From positions 1 to 64,000 of the forward strand of contig NZ_VFWX01000020.1 of the NCBI RefSeq assembly GCF_006442965.1: a stretch of DNA of 64,000 nucleotides. Direction: 5' to 3'. This document shows positions 1 to 8,742 of the stretch, one piece after another. Below the pieces are notes generated by a model that had not been told where the DNA came from, ran no database searches, and saw only the letters and a list, made by a program, of their open reading frames with translations. Every line of letters starts with the position of its first letter. The stretch's first letter is position 1. Source of the stretch: Mesorhizobium sp. CU3. Lineage in GTDB: Bacteria > Pseudomonadota > Alphaproteobacteria > Rhizobiales > Rhizobiaceae. A program made the translations under genes and the position numbers.

Positions 1-79
1 CATCCTCAGTGCAATGATCCGAAACAACGAACCTTGGAATCCAAACAGGTTCTGACAAACACAGTTGCTCATCCGTCTC

Positions 80-122
80 GGCGCTAGTGCGCCGATCCAC
101 CTTCTCCCACAAGGGGAGAAGG
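80..122 (-). terminator. Double hairpin downstream of purH, probable terminator or repeat
   Basis: Two short hairpins lie in tandem just past the purH stop. The first has arms GGCGC and GCGCC around TAGT (80-93). The second has arms CCTTCTCCC (100-108) and GGGAGAAGG (114-122) with a 5-base loop. There is no T-run on the purH side, so intrinsic termination is not certain. From memory, CTTCTCCC/GGGAGAAG hairpins are common intergenic repeats in Mesorhizobium, so this may be a dispersed repeat that serves as a transcript end. Confidence 0.5.
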
Positions 123-132
123 GAAGTGGCGC

Positions 133-1749
133 TCAATGCCGGAAATGCCTTACCCCGGTAAACACCATGGCTATGCCGTGCTCATCCGCTGCGGCGATGA
201 CGTCGTCGTCGCGCATCGAGCCGCCGGGCTGGATGACGGCGGTGGCGCCGGCTTCGATGGCGGACAGCAGGCCGTCAGCGAAGGGGAAGAAGGCGTCCGA
301 CGCAACGACGGAGCCTTTGGTCAGCGGTTCGGCGAGGCCGGCGGCTTCGGCTGCGTCGAGCGCCTTGCGGGCGGCGATGCGCGAGGAATCGACGCGGCTC
401 ATCTGGCCGGCGCCGATGCCGACCGTCGCCCCGTCCTTGACATAGACGATGGCGTTCGACTTGACGTGCTTGGCGACGCGGAAGGCGAATTTGAGGTCGG
501 CCAGCTCGGCCGGTGTCGGCGCGCGCTTGGTCACCACCTTGAGATCGAGGTTGTCGACCACGGCGTTGTCGCGGCCCTGCACCAAGAGCCCGCCGGCGAC
601 GGATTTCACCGTCGTGCCGGCGGCGCGCGGGTCGGGCAGGCCGCCAGTGACCAGAAGGCGCAGGTTCTTCTTCGCCGCGACGATCGCGGCCGCTTCGTCG
701 GTGGCGTCGGGCGCGATAATGACCTCGGTGAAGGTTTTCACGATCTCCTCCGCCGCCTCGGCGTCGAGGACGCGGTTCATCGCTACGATGCCGCCGAAGG
801 CCGAGATCGGATCACAGGCCAGCGCCTTGGCATAGGCCGCCTTCAGCGTCTCGCCCTCGGCGACGCCGCAGGGGTTGGCATGCTTGATGATGGCGATCGC
901 CGCCGAGCGGGCGGGATCGAATTCGCCGACCAGTTCGAAGGCGGCGTCGGTGTCGTTGATGTTGTTGTAGGAGAGTTGCTTGCCCTGCAGCTGTCTGGCG
1001 GTGGCGACGCCCGGGCGCTTGTCGCCCGACAGGTAGAAGCCCGCGCTCTGGTGAGGGTTCTCGCCATAGCGCATGACCTGGTCGAGACGGCCGCCAAAGG
1101 CGCGCCAGGTCGGATGCTCGATCTCAAGCGCTTCGGCGAACCAGCTCGAGATCGCCGCATCGTAGGTGGCGGTGCGGGCGAAGGCCTTGGCGGCCAGCAT
1201 CTTGCGGAAATCCAGCGACAACGAGCCGAGGTTCATCTCCAGCGCGTTGAGCACGGCCGCATAGTCGGCCGGGTCGGTGACGATGGCGACATAGGCATGG
1301 TTCTTGGCCGAGGCGCGGATCATCGCCGGACCGCCGATATCGACGTTCTCGACGATCGAGGCATAGCCGGCGCCGGAGCGGCGCACTTCCTCGAACGGGT
1401 AGAGATTGGAGACGACGAGGTCGATCGGCTCGATGTGATGGTCGCGCATCGCCTTGGCATGGTCGGCGTCGTCGCGGATGCCGAGCAGCGCGCCATGCAC
1501 CGAAGGGTGCAAGGTCTTCACCCGGCCGTCCATGATCTCGGGAAAGCCGGTGATTTCCGAAACATCGCGCACCGCCAGGCCAGCCTCGGCGATCGCCTTG
1601 GCCGTGCCGCCGGTCGAGACCAGCTCGACGCCGGCGGCGGCCAGCGCCTTCGCCAGCTCGATCAGCCCGGTCTTGTCGAAGACCGAAAGCAGCGCGCGGC
1701 GAACAGGAACGAGATCGGGCGCCGGAATGTTTTTCGTGGGCACGGCCAT
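133..1749 (-). CDS. purH: PurH, bifunctional AICAR formyltransferase / IMP cyclohydrolase
   Basis: Catalyses the last two steps of de novo IMP synthesis in the cytoplasm. The 538-residue product has the family length. The N-terminal MGS-like IMP cyclohydrolase domain shows STGGTA (45-50) and KTLHPSVHG (78-86). The C-terminal AICAR transformylase domain carries RYGENPHQ (227-234) and the catalytic KHANPCG (289-295). I chose the ATG at 1749, preceded by an AAAGG, rather than an in-frame start 48 bases upstream, because the protein then begins with a short tail before the conserved VRRALLSVFDKTGL. It lies downstream of the heparinase-like gene on the same strand with a ~100 base gap, an arrangement familiar from Rhizobiales. 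Confidence 0.97.
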   Translation of the reverse strand: MAVPTKNIPAPDLVPVRRALLSVFDKTGLIELAKALAAAGVELVSTGGTAKAIAEAGLAVRDVSEITGFPEIMDGRVKTLHPSVHGALLGIRDDADHAKAMRDHHIEPIDLVVSNLYPFEEVRRSGAGYASIVENVDIGGPAMIRASAKNHAYVAIVTDPADYAAVLNALEMNLGSLSLDFRKMLAAKAFARTATYDAAISSWFAEALEIEHPTWRAFGGRLDQVMRYGENPHQSAGFYLSGDKRPGVATARQLQGKQLSYNNINDTDAAFELVGEFDPARSAAIAIIKHANPCGVAEGETLKAAYAKALACDPISAFGGIVAMNRVLDAEAAEEIVKTFTEVIIAPDATDEAAAIVAAKKNLRLLVTGGLPDPRAAGTTVKSVAGGLLVQGRDNAVVDNLDLKVVTKRAPTPAELADLKFAFRVAKHVKSNAIVYVKDGATVGIGAGQMSRVDSSRIAARKALDAAEAAGLAEPLTKGSVVASDAFFPFADGLLSAIEAGATAVIQPGGSMRDDDVIAAADEHGIAMVFTGVRHFRH

Positions 1750-1851
1750 GGGTCGACGGCCTTTCAAGGCTGATTGGAAGAGACCGCGCCGTATCACATG
1801 ACATCAGGAAATCAAGCGCCGCGCGGCCGGTTCACAAGCTGTTGCGGGATG

Positions 1852-3597
1852 TCAGTTGTTTTCCGGATAGCCGGCGATGTCGGTGCGGGTCAGCTGCCAG
1901 TGGATCTCGGCAACCTCCGAGGCCTTGAAGGCCAGCACGATCTGACGGCTGCGGCGCGGCCCGCCGAGGCCGGCGAAGTAGATCGATTCCTCTACCTCGG
2001 GCACCACTTCCGCGCAGGTGAACACCCAGGTGTCGCCCTGCGAGGCGGCAAGGGTCAGCCGGTCGTGCTCGTCCTGCAGCAGGTTGATGTCGGGATGGAC
2101 GTGGAAACGCAGCGTGACATAGTCGCGGCCATTGTTGCGGACCGCGCCGCCGCCGGGCCGCAGGAAGCGGTCGCGGCCGGTCAGCACGTTGCCGCCGCTG
2201 GCAAGCTTCAACTCGCGCTCGTGCAGGAAGCCGAATTGCGCGGCATAGCCGTCATGGCGGGCGACGAAGCCATGCATGCCTTTCTGGTCGAGGCGCTTGC
2301 AGGGCACATGCTGAGGGCCGCCGATCAGCGGCGAGCCCAAAAGGTCGCTGACTCGGAGCGAATGGCTGAAACGCGCCGATGAGGTGTCGTTGACGGTCGC
2401 GGTCGAATGCGCGGCAGTGGCCCGCGCCAGCGGCCGGAACTCAGGCGCGCCGAACGCGTCGATGCCGGCATTGACGATGAAATGCTGGCGCCCGGACGAA
2501 AGCTCGAAAGCGAGGCAGCCGGCATGCGCAGTGTTCGAGACGTCGATCGGCGGCGGCAGGCCGGTGTCGGCGATCACCGTCACGCCACCCAATGACAGGC
2601 GCTCATAACCGGAATGCGGCGCATGCAGCAGCGGCGCGCCGGCGGTGTCGTCATGGCGCATGATGGTGGCGATGCGGTCGTGGAAGGTGGCACCCATGCC
2701 GTTGAATCGGGCGAGGCTGCCGTCCTGATGGCGGAAGAAGCGCAGCGCCGGCAGCATGCGGTCGATGGCGCCGATCAGCGCCGGCGGCGGCGCCTCGGCC
2801 TGGTTGGCGTAAGTCTGGCGCAGCGGCAGAAGGTCGGCCAGCAGCTCCAGCACCGCCATCGGGTTGCGCGAGATGTGGCCGCCGTCCGGCAGGATCTGGC
2901 GATCAAGCTCTTCAGCCAGATAGCGTGTCGAGGAGCGCAGCGCCGAGGCCGGCGCCGGTAGCGACAGGGCGGCGAAGGCCAGCGCGATCCGGGCGCGCAG
3001 CCTGCCTTCGCCATCCTGCATCTCGCGCACCATCGAGCGGAGATAGCGGATCTGCACGGCGAGCGATTTGAGGAAGGCACGATAGAAGGGGAATTCGGCG
3101 CCCTGCAGCACCACCGAGGAGTGCTGCAGCCAGGCGATCACGCGCTTGGCGGTGGTGCCCGGTTCCCAGGCGACGCCCGAAATCTGGTTGCCATGCATGG
3201 CGATCCAGTCACTTACCAGGGCCCGCGCATTGGCGGCGGCAAGCTCGGTGCCGGCGGCGCGCATGTGGCGCAGCCAGCGGAAGCCGTGCAGCGATTTCTG
3301 CCAGCCGCGATTGGGCACGTCGAGCTGAAAGGGCGAGCGGCCGCCGGTCTCGACCATGTGGCCGGACAGCGGATAGCGGCCGTAATAAATTTCGAGTGCT
3401 ATCTGCGGATCGGCGAGCCTTAGATCCGGCGGCGCGATCAGAACACGTTCGGGCGTGCGGCCGGAATAGCGCCAGCGATAGACAGGTCCAGCGCGCAAAC
3501 GCCGGCGTGTCTTGCGCCAGAACTCCTTCGCGACAAGCGTCCAAAGACGCGTCGTGCTGCCGGCAACAAGTGCCAAGCGCCCTCCTGATTTCCCCAT
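1852..3597 (-). CDS. Heparinase II/III family protein
   Basis: A 581-residue protein of the heparinase II/III type, which joins an alpha-helical N-terminal toroid to a C-terminal beta-sandwich. I recognise it from the N-terminal segment with IYYGRYPLSGH and from the C-terminal half (about 290-560), where HAPHSGYERL, LAFELSSGRQHFIVNAG and HSTATVNDTSSARF are typical of Hepar_II_III. No signal peptide is obvious; a basic W/R-rich stretch (about 18-45) starts the protein. Real substrates in rhizobia are unknown to me; a role on a cell-surface or host polysaccharide is inference. It sits upstream of purH in the same direction, a neighbourhood I associate with rhizobia, where rsmB usually comes next; here two other genes intervene. 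Confidence 0.85.
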   Translation of the reverse strand: MGKSGGRLALVAGSTTRLWTLVAKEFWRKTRRRLRAGPVYRWRYSGRTPERVLIAPPDLRLADPQIALEIYYGRYPLSGHMVETGGRSPFQLDVPNRGWQKSLHGFRWLRHMRAAGTELAAANARALVSDWIAMHGNQISGVAWEPGTTAKRVIAWLQHSSVVLQGAEFPFYRAFLKSLAVQIRYLRSMVREMQDGEGRLRARIALAFAALSLPAPASALRSSTRYLAEELDRQILPDGGHISRNPMAVLELLADLLPLRQTYANQAEAPPPALIGAIDRMLPALRFFRHQDGSLARFNGMGATFHDRIATIMRHDDTAGAPLLHAPHSGYERLSLGGVTVIADTGLPPPIDVSNTAHAGCLAFELSSGRQHFIVNAGIDAFGAPEFRPLARATAAHSTATVNDTSSARFSHSLRVSDLLGSPLIGGPQHVPCKRLDQKGMHGFVARHDGYAAQFGFLHERELKLASGGNVLTGRDRFLRPGGGAVRNNGRDYVTLRFHVHPDINLLQDEHDRLTLAASQGDTWVFTCAEVVPEVEESIYFAGLGGPRRSRQIVLAFKASEVAEIHWQLTRTDIAGYPENN

Positions 3598-3749
3598 TAC
3601 CCAAGCACAAGCTTATGCGATTCAAGAATTTATGCGAAGGCGGTTTTCGCCTAAGTGAACCGCTTCACGCTGGTCCAGCCCGGTCGTGCCAGAAAAAGTC
3701 CTGTCTTTACCGCGCCATACCGCTGGTTGAGGGGCGGTTGCGTCGTTGC

Positions 3750-4607
3750 TTAGCCACGCTTGTGGCGGCGCCGGAATTCGCTCGGCGAACAGGACTCGCG
3801 ATCCCTGAACAGGCGGGAAAAGTAAAATGCGTCTTGGATGCCGACCGCCGCCGCCACGCTTTCGACCGGCGAATCGCCGGCCACCAGCAACTGCTTGGCA
3901 AGGTCGAGCCGAATGCGCAGCTGGAACGCCTTAGGCGACAGGCCGGTGTGCTGCGCGAACTTGCGGCGCAGCGTCGCCGGCGACATTGCAAATTGCGCGG
4001 CGAACGCCTCGAGGTCGAGCGGTTCGATGGCGCGGGCGCGCAACGCCTCGATCACCAACTGGAAATCGGGACCGGTTTCGCCGGCGCTTGCGCCCGCCGC
4101 CTGGCGGGCGGCGCGCGCGACCAGTCCATGCAGTGTCGCTGCGGCTTCAGCGTGGGCCAGCGCGGTGTCCAGCGACAGTTCGGCATGCAGACGGTCGAAC
4201 AGATGCTGCATGCCGCCAAGGTCCGACACGGCAACGACCGGCGCCTGCTCGGCGATGAGCCGCATGCGCGTGAAGTCGCGCGTCATGGCGCCGGTGAACA
4301 GGGCCCAGCGCTCGCTCCAGCCGGCATCGTCCGGCCCATAGGAATGCGTTCTTCCCGGAAACAGCCAGAACAGGCTGGGTGCGACAACCGCCTGCCTGCC
4401 GGCAGCCTTCGTTTCCAGCCAGCCTTGCCCGTCCTCCACCAGGACGACGGCGAAGTCCGGCAGTTTTCGTCCGACGATGGCCCGGCTGACGCGGTGCCGG
4501 CCGATCCCCTTCACGGCCAGCCCGGCCATCGCAGCCGGCGGCGAGCGATACAGTGCAAAATGCCGGTCGGTCATGAGCGAAAAATCCAGGCTGGTATTTC
4601 TGTCCAT
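3750..4607 (-). CDS. AraC-family transcriptional regulator
   Basis: About 285 residues from the ATG at 4607 (an alternative ATG at 4574 gives 274). The C-terminal ~100 residues hold two helix-turn-helix units typical of AraC/XylS: LDLEAFAAQFAMSPATLRRKF, then SPVESVAAAVGIQDAFYFSR followed by SPSEFRRRH. The N-terminal half resembles an AraC-type cupin ligand-binding domain (WLFPGRTHSYGPD). It is divergent from the phytanoyl-CoA dioxygenase-like gene, with about 60 bases between starts, so it most likely controls that gene and itself; this is inference from layout. The pair interrupts the rsmB-heparinase-purH order and may be an acquired module. Confidence 0.88.
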   Translation of the reverse strand: MDRNTSLDFSLMTDRHFALYRSPPAAMAGLAVKGIGRHRVSRAIVGRKLPDFAVVLVEDGQGWLETKAAGRQAVVAPSLFWLFPGRTHSYGPDDAGWSERWALFTGAMTRDFTRMRLIAEQAPVVAVSDLGGMQHLFDRLHAELSLDTALAHAEAAATLHGLVARAARQAAGASAGETGPDFQLVIEALRARAIEPLDLEAFAAQFAMSPATLRRKFAQHTGLSPKAFQLRIRLDLAKQLLVAGDSPVESVAAAVGIQDAFYFSRLFRDRESCSPSEFRRRHKRG

Positions 4608-4667
4608 GGGCAATCGCCGCGATAATAGGCATTCTTTGCCTGGATCGAAAATCCTTGAGTGAGTGAA

Positions 4668-5588
4668 ATGTCGATACCGGCAGCAAAATCGTCTCCCAGC
4701 ATCGCATTGACCGCTAACGACAAGGTGCTGTCTACGGCGCCGAATCGGCTGGGGCGTCTCAGCCCTACCCGGCCCTCGATCGGCATCGAGTCGCTTCGCC
4801 AGCTCTATGCGGCGCAAGGCTATCTCTGGCTGAAGGGCTTGCTGCCGCGCCACGAGGTGATCCAGTTTCGCGGCTGGGTGCTGTCGCATCTGGCCGAGAG
4901 CGGGCTGCTGAAGCCGGGGACCGATACCTCGCTCGGCATTGCCTCTGACGGCGGCTTCGATCGTCAGCTTGCCGATCGCCGGCTGATGGCGCTGGTACGC
5001 TCGACCGCCTATGAAGGCTTTTGCGCGCAGCCTCGCATGTCACGCCTGATGGACGCCTTTGTCGGCGGCTTGTCCTATCTGCACAAGCGCAAGATCATGC
5101 GCTTCACCATGCCGGGCACCACCACGGCGACGCCGGCGCATTACGATTTGGTCTATCTGCGCGGCGGCACCAGCCGGGTGGTGACGGCCTGGATACCGCT
5201 CGGCGACACGCCGGTCGACATGGGCGGGCTGATCTATCTGGAAGGTTCGCACGCCGTCGGCGCCGCCATGGAGGCGCAGTTCGCGCGGGACAATGCGGGG
5301 CTGAGCCCGGAAGAACGCATCAGCGCCTATAACCGCAACATGGGCGAAGGTGGCTGGGTGTCGAAGGACCTGCCCGCAACGGCGGAGCGGTTCGACACGC
5401 GCTGGCTGACGGCCGATTACGAGGCGGGCGACGTGGTCTTGCACTCGCCCTACATGATCCATGCCTCCACGACCAACCAGAGCGCCGAAGGCCTGATCCG
5501 GCTGTCTACCGACATCCGCTACCAGAATGTCGATGACGAGATCGACGCGCGGTGGGGGAGCCACTGGAGCCTAGGGGACATGCTTTAG
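4668..5588 (+). CDS. Phytanoyl-CoA dioxygenase (PhyH) family protein
   Basis: A 306-residue Fe(II)/2-oxoglutarate-dependent oxygenase of the PhyH family. The HxD iron motif is visible as AHYDLVY (H158, D160), the distal His in YMIHAST (H265), and a following Arg in LIRLSTDIRY would bind 2-oxoglutarate. MGGLIYLEGSH is the usual core strand-turn of the family. Substrate cannot be told from sequence; bacterial members hydroxylate many small molecules. I use the ATG at 4668; an in-frame GTG nine bases earlier is possible. It is divergent from the AraC regulator and is followed directly by a short palindrome and a large inverted repeat. Confidence 0.88.
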   Translation: MSIPAAKSSPSIALTANDKVLSTAPNRLGRLSPTRPSIGIESLRQLYAAQGYLWLKGLLPRHEVIQFRGWVLSHLAESGLLKPGTDTSLGIASDGGFDRQLADRRLMALVRSTAYEGFCAQPRMSRLMDAFVGGLSYLHKRKIMRFTMPGTTTATPAHYDLVYLRGGTSRVVTAWIPLGDTPVDMGGLIYLEGSHAVGAAMEAQFARDNAGLSPEERISAYNRNMGEGGWVSKDLPATAERFDTRWLTADYEAGDVVLHSPYMIHASTTNQSAEGLIRLSTDIRYQNVDDEIDARWGSHWSLGDML

Positions 5589-5596
5589 GATGTATC

Positions 5597-5623
5597 GATA
5601 TTCAGGTGAGGCTGGCACGTGAA
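5597..5623. repeat. Short ATATTCAGG palindromic element, copy 1
   Basis: GATATTCAGGTGAGG is followed after a few bases by ACGTGAA. The same unit, in longer or shorter form, recurs at 10560-10593, 26365-26387 and 53629-53756, each time at or within about 10 bases after a stop codon. The copy here starts nine bases after the PhyH stop. Confidence 0.6.
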
Positions 5624-5714
5624 CGAGGGCTCCATGTCACGGCCAGCGCGGCCAGATTTCACCGCTTGCTGCGGTAATCGTCGCAGTGGTTCGCGACTGG
5701 CCGATGCCTCCGTG

Positions 5715-5903
5715 ACGTCGTCATCCACGGGCGGAGCAAGGAGCGGAGCGACGCGCGCAGACCCGAGGATCCATGCCGTGACTTTGATCGTATGGTGCAG
5801 CGGAGCAGAATTCTGCACCCTTGCAACGCTTCGAAGTCACGGAATGGATTCCAGGGTCTGCGCGCGTCGCTTCGCTCCTTGCTCCGCCCTGGAATGACGA
5901 GGT
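5715..5903. repeat. Long composite inverted repeat, copy A
   Basis: The arms 5715-5782 and 5835-5903 are near-perfect reverse complements of each other over about 66 bases; both carry GGGCGGAGCAAGGAGC and GACGCGCGCAGACCC. The ~50-base centre contains a second hairpin, GGTGCAG/CTGCACC around an EcoRI-like GAATTC. A related copy lies at 17294-17451. Both copies sit between convergent genes, so they could act as bidirectional transcription stops. Confidence 0.85.
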
Positions 5904-5976
5904 TCGGAAGCTTCGGGTAATCGTCGAAGGCTGCGATCCGCCGGCACCCACTCGAAAGCGTCAGCGCCAAGAAATC

Positions 5977-7353
5977 CTATCCAGCCCTTCGCATCCGCGC
6001 GGCGAAGAAGCCGTCGAGGCCGGAAATGCCAGGCGAGCCCAAGTCCATGTCCGCGGGCGTGGTGCGCAACGTGCCTTCGGGGGTCAGGAACGGATCGATG
6101 CCGGCGAACTCGCCGGGCTGGATCGGATCGTCGGTCACGCCCGCGGTCTCAGCGAGGAAGGCGCGATAGAGTTCCTCGCCCTCCAGCGGGTCGAGCGAGC
6201 AGTTGGAAAAGACGATGCGTCCGCCGGGCCTAACGAGGTGGACGGCGTGGTCGAGCAGCTTCCTTTGCAAGGCGGCGAGCTTTTCGACATCGGCCATGGT
6301 CTTCGTCCAGGGCACGTCGGGATGGCGGCGCACGGTGCCGGTCGAGGAGCAGGGTGCGTCGAGCAGCACGGCGTCGAAGAGTTGCGGGGGCTTGTAGTCG
6401 AGCAGGTCGGTCTGGGCGAGTTCGGCGCTCAATCCGAGGCGCTCGAGATTCTGCTTGAGCCGCGCCAGCCGGTTCTTCGAGGTGTCGACGGCGGTGACGT
6501 TGGCGCCGGCCAGGATCAACTGCGCCGTCTTGCCGCCGGGCGCGGCGCAAAGGTCGGCGACGCGCTGTCCACTTATGTCGCCGAACAGCCGCGCCGGCAG
6601 GCTGGCCGCTGCATCCTGTACCCACCAGGCGCCGTCGGCGAAGCCGGGCAGCTCGGTGACGTTGGCGGCGAGCTTTTCGACACGCACGGCGCCGGTCGGC
6701 AGCACGATGCCGCCTAGACGCTCGGCCCAGAGCGCCGGATCGGATTTGACGGTGAAATCGACAGGCGCCTCATAGCGATGCGCGGCGAGGATGGCGCGCG
6801 TCTTGCCTGCCCCATAGGCCGCGGTCAGTCGCCCGGCGAACCATGGCGGCGCCTCGCTGGTGGCGGCCAGCGCCGGGGCAAGCTCGGTGTCCTTGGCGCG
6901 GGCGAGCGAGCGCAGCACGCCATTGACCAGGCCGGAAAAGCGCGTGGTGCGCGGATCCGACTTGGCGTGGGTCACGGCGAGGTCGACGGCGGCGCTGTCG
7001 GGCACATCGAGGAACAGGATCTGCGCGGCGGCGACATGCAGGATATGCGAGAGCGCGGTGGCGTTGGGCGGCAGCGGCTTTTCCAGCCGCCGGGACAACA
7101 GCCCGGCAATGGTCATGCGATGGCGCAGCGCCGTGACCAGGATGGCGCGCACCAGCGCGCGGTCGCGGCCGTCCAGCGCCTTGTATTGCGGATGGCCATG
7201 CTCGTTGTCGGTCAGGCCGTCGAGCGGGGTATGGGCATCGATGACGGCGGCAAGCAGCCGCGCGGCGGCCTTGCGCGCGGCAAGGCCGGCGACGTTTTCA
7301 TCGCCGGCCTGGTGTTGCGCATTGCCTTGATGCGGGCGCCTCGGCGGCTTCAC
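5977..7353 (-). CDS. rsmB: RsmB-like 16S rRNA (cytosine-C5)-methyltransferase
   Basis: About 458 residues. The N-terminal NusB-like RNA-binding domain (about residues 25-165) is followed by the NOL1/NOP2/Sun SAM-dependent methyltransferase domain. Visible motifs are VADLCAAPGGKTAQL (SAM binding), DAPCSSTGTVRRHPD (first catalytic-site Cys) and FSNCSLDPLEGE (nucleophilic Cys). I place the start at the GTG at 7353, where GTGA overlaps the htpX stop by four bases, implying translational coupling; a GTG at 7359 is equally possible. The frame continues further upstream inside htpX but without family similarity. It would methylate C967 of 16S rRNA by homology to E. coli RsmB. Confidence 0.92.
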   Translation of the reverse strand: MKPPRRPHQGNAQHQAGDENVAGLAARKAAARLLAAVIDAHTPLDGLTDNEHGHPQYKALDGRDRALVRAILVTALRHRMTIAGLLSRRLEKPLPPNATALSHILHVAAAQILFLDVPDSAAVDLAVTHAKSDPRTTRFSGLVNGVLRSLARAKDTELAPALAATSEAPPWFAGRLTAAYGAGKTRAILAAHRYEAPVDFTVKSDPALWAERLGGIVLPTGAVRVEKLAANVTELPGFADGAWWVQDAAASLPARLFGDISGQRVADLCAAPGGKTAQLILAGANVTAVDTSKNRLARLKQNLERLGLSAELAQTDLLDYKPPQLFDAVLLDAPCSSTGTVRRHPDVPWTKTMADVEKLAALQRKLLDHAVHLVRPGGRIVFSNCSLDPLEGEELYRAFLAETAGVTDDPIQPGEFAGIDPFLTPEGTLRTTPADMDLGSPGISGLDGFFAARMRRAG

Positions 7354-8399
7354 GACCACGGACCCCTGGACCGGACATTGCGCGGCCCGGTCGGGTTGCG
7401 GCCCCATGGATTGGGTTTCGGCGGCGCCGGCTCGGCAGGCTGCACTGCCTCCGTTCGCTTGCCCCACGGTCCGACTGGCGGCTCCTCGGGTTGGCTGGCC
7501 GGCGCGGAAGCTTGGCGTTGCGGTGCCGGCCGGGTGTTGCCCATCTCGCGCGCCATCTCCTGCCGCGCCATCTCCTGCAAAGCGGCGATGCGGTTCTCGG
7601 TGCTCGGATGGGTCGAGAACAGATTGTCCATGCGCTCGCCGTGCAGCGGGTTGATGATGAAGAGATGCGCCATCGCCGGGTTGCGCTCGGCGTCCGGATT
7701 AGGGATCTCCTCGGCGCCGCGGGCGATCTTGTTGAGCGCCGACGCCAGCCATAGCGGATTGCCGCAGATCTCGGCACCGCGCCGGTCGGCCTCGTATTCG
7801 CGGGTGCGGCTCACCGCCATCTGCACGATCATGGCAGCAAAGGGCGCCACGATCATCGCGACGAGCACGCCGACGAAGCCGAACGGGTTGTTGTTCTCGC
7901 GGCTGCCGCCGAGGAAGAAGGCAAAATTGCCGAGCATCGAGATGGCGCCGGCAAACGTCGCCACGATCGTCATGGTCAGCGTGTCGCGATGCTCAACGTG
8001 CGCAAGCTCATGCGCCATCACCGCGGCGACTTCTTCGTGGCTCAGCCGCTCGAGCAGCCCCGTCGATGCGGCGACCGCTGCATTTTGGGGGTTGCGGCCG
8101 GTGGCGAAGGCGTTGGGCTGCGGACTGTCGATCAGATAGGTCTTCGGCATCGGCAGGCCGGCCTGCTTGGCCAGCGCCTCGACGATGGCGTGAAATTCGG
8201 GCGCGTTCTTGGCGTCGACCTCCACGGCGCGGTTCATCGACAGCACCATCTTGTCGGCGTTCCAGTAGCTGAACAGGTTCATGCCGGCGGCGATCAAAAG
8301 CGCGACGATCATGCCGCCAGAGCCGCCGATCAGATAGCCGACGCCCATGAACAGCGCCGTCATCGCGGCGAGAAGCATGGCGGTGCGAAGCGTGTTCAT
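7350..8399 (-). CDS. htpX: HtpX-type membrane zinc metalloprotease
   Basis: A 349-residue M48 protease that degrades damaged inner-membrane proteins. Two N-terminal membrane segments (about 5-25 and 28-47) precede the zinc motif HELAH (130-134). Two further hydrophobic segments lie at about 145-165 and 175-197, followed by the third zinc ligand region EYEADRRGAE. The C-terminal ~65 residues are proline/alanine-rich and low in complexity, beyond the E. coli length of about 293. The gene precedes and overlaps rsmB by four bases. Confidence 0.95.
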   Translation of the reverse strand: MNTLRTAMLLAAMTALFMGVGYLIGGSGGMIVALLIAAGMNLFSYWNADKMVLSMNRAVEVDAKNAPEFHAIVEALAKQAGLPMPKTYLIDSPQPNAFATGRNPQNAAVAASTGLLERLSHEEVAAVMAHELAHVEHRDTLTMTIVATFAGAISMLGNFAFFLGGSRENNNPFGFVGVLVAMIVAPFAAMIVQMAVSRTREYEADRRGAEICGNPLWLASALNKIARGAEEIPNPDAERNPAMAHLFIINPLHGERMDNLFSTHPSTENRIAALQEMARQEMAREMGNTRPAPQRQASAPASQPEEPPVGPWGKRTEAVQPAEPAPPKPNPWGRNPTGPRNVRSRGPWS

Positions 8400-8520
8400 C
8401 GTTTCATCCGTCTCAGGTCAGGGCGAACAGGAGTCGATCCTCTCAGTTTCGTGGCTATATGTTTCATGGCTATATGATGGGAAACGGTCGCTCCCGTTTC
8501 AATCGGCAAGGACTTATCGC

Positions 8521-8742
8521 ATGATCGAAGAGCCAGGCAAAACCGAAGCCGCCAACGCGGATGAAAAGCCGCAAAAGCTGCTCACGCCGGAAGCGCAGCG
8601 CGCGCTCGCCGAAGCCGAAGCGAGGCGCCAGTCGTACCGCGAGGCGGAAGCCCATCTGCCGAAAGAGATCGGCGGCCGCGGCGGCAAGGAACCTGGCCGC
8701 TACGGCGACTGGGAAGTGAAAGGCCTCGCTACGGACTTCTAA
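8521..8742 (+). CDS. DUF1674 protein, SdhAF4-like succinate dehydrogenase assembly factor
   Basis: A 73-residue protein ending in GRGGKEPGRYGDWEVKGLAT, the DUF1674 signature. The eukaryotic homologue (Sdh8/SDHAF4) protects and helps assemble the flavinated SdhA subunit; the same role here is inference from family. I use the ATG at 8521, since upstream codons in the same frame do not look conserved. The N-terminal two thirds are charged and Ala/Glu-rich, probably disordered. The stop overlaps the stop of the convergent HAD gene by three bases (CTAA shared). No sdh gene is in the window. Confidence 0.88.
   Translation: MIEEPGKTEAANADEKPQKLLTPEAQRALAEAEARRQSYREAEAHLPKEIGGRGGKEPGRYGDWEVKGLATDF

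Larger units (their letters stand above)
5589..5976. other. 388-base gene-free stretch filled by palindromic repeats
   Basis: Lies between the convergent stops of the PhyH and rsmB genes. It holds a short ATATTCAGG-type element (5597-5623) and a long inverted repeat (5715-5903), both described separately. I see no credible coding sequence; the short frames across it are by-products of the palindrome. Confidence 0.8.

Noticed and set aside
5715..5903. The long inverted repeat as an insertion sequence with a transposase.
   Set aside because: No transposase frame fits in 190 bases; at most a non-autonomous element.
7354..7467. Longer rsmB start inside htpX.
   Set aside because: The extra residues lie fully within the htpX coding sequence and lack similarity to RsmB; the GTGA overlap gives a simple coupled start.
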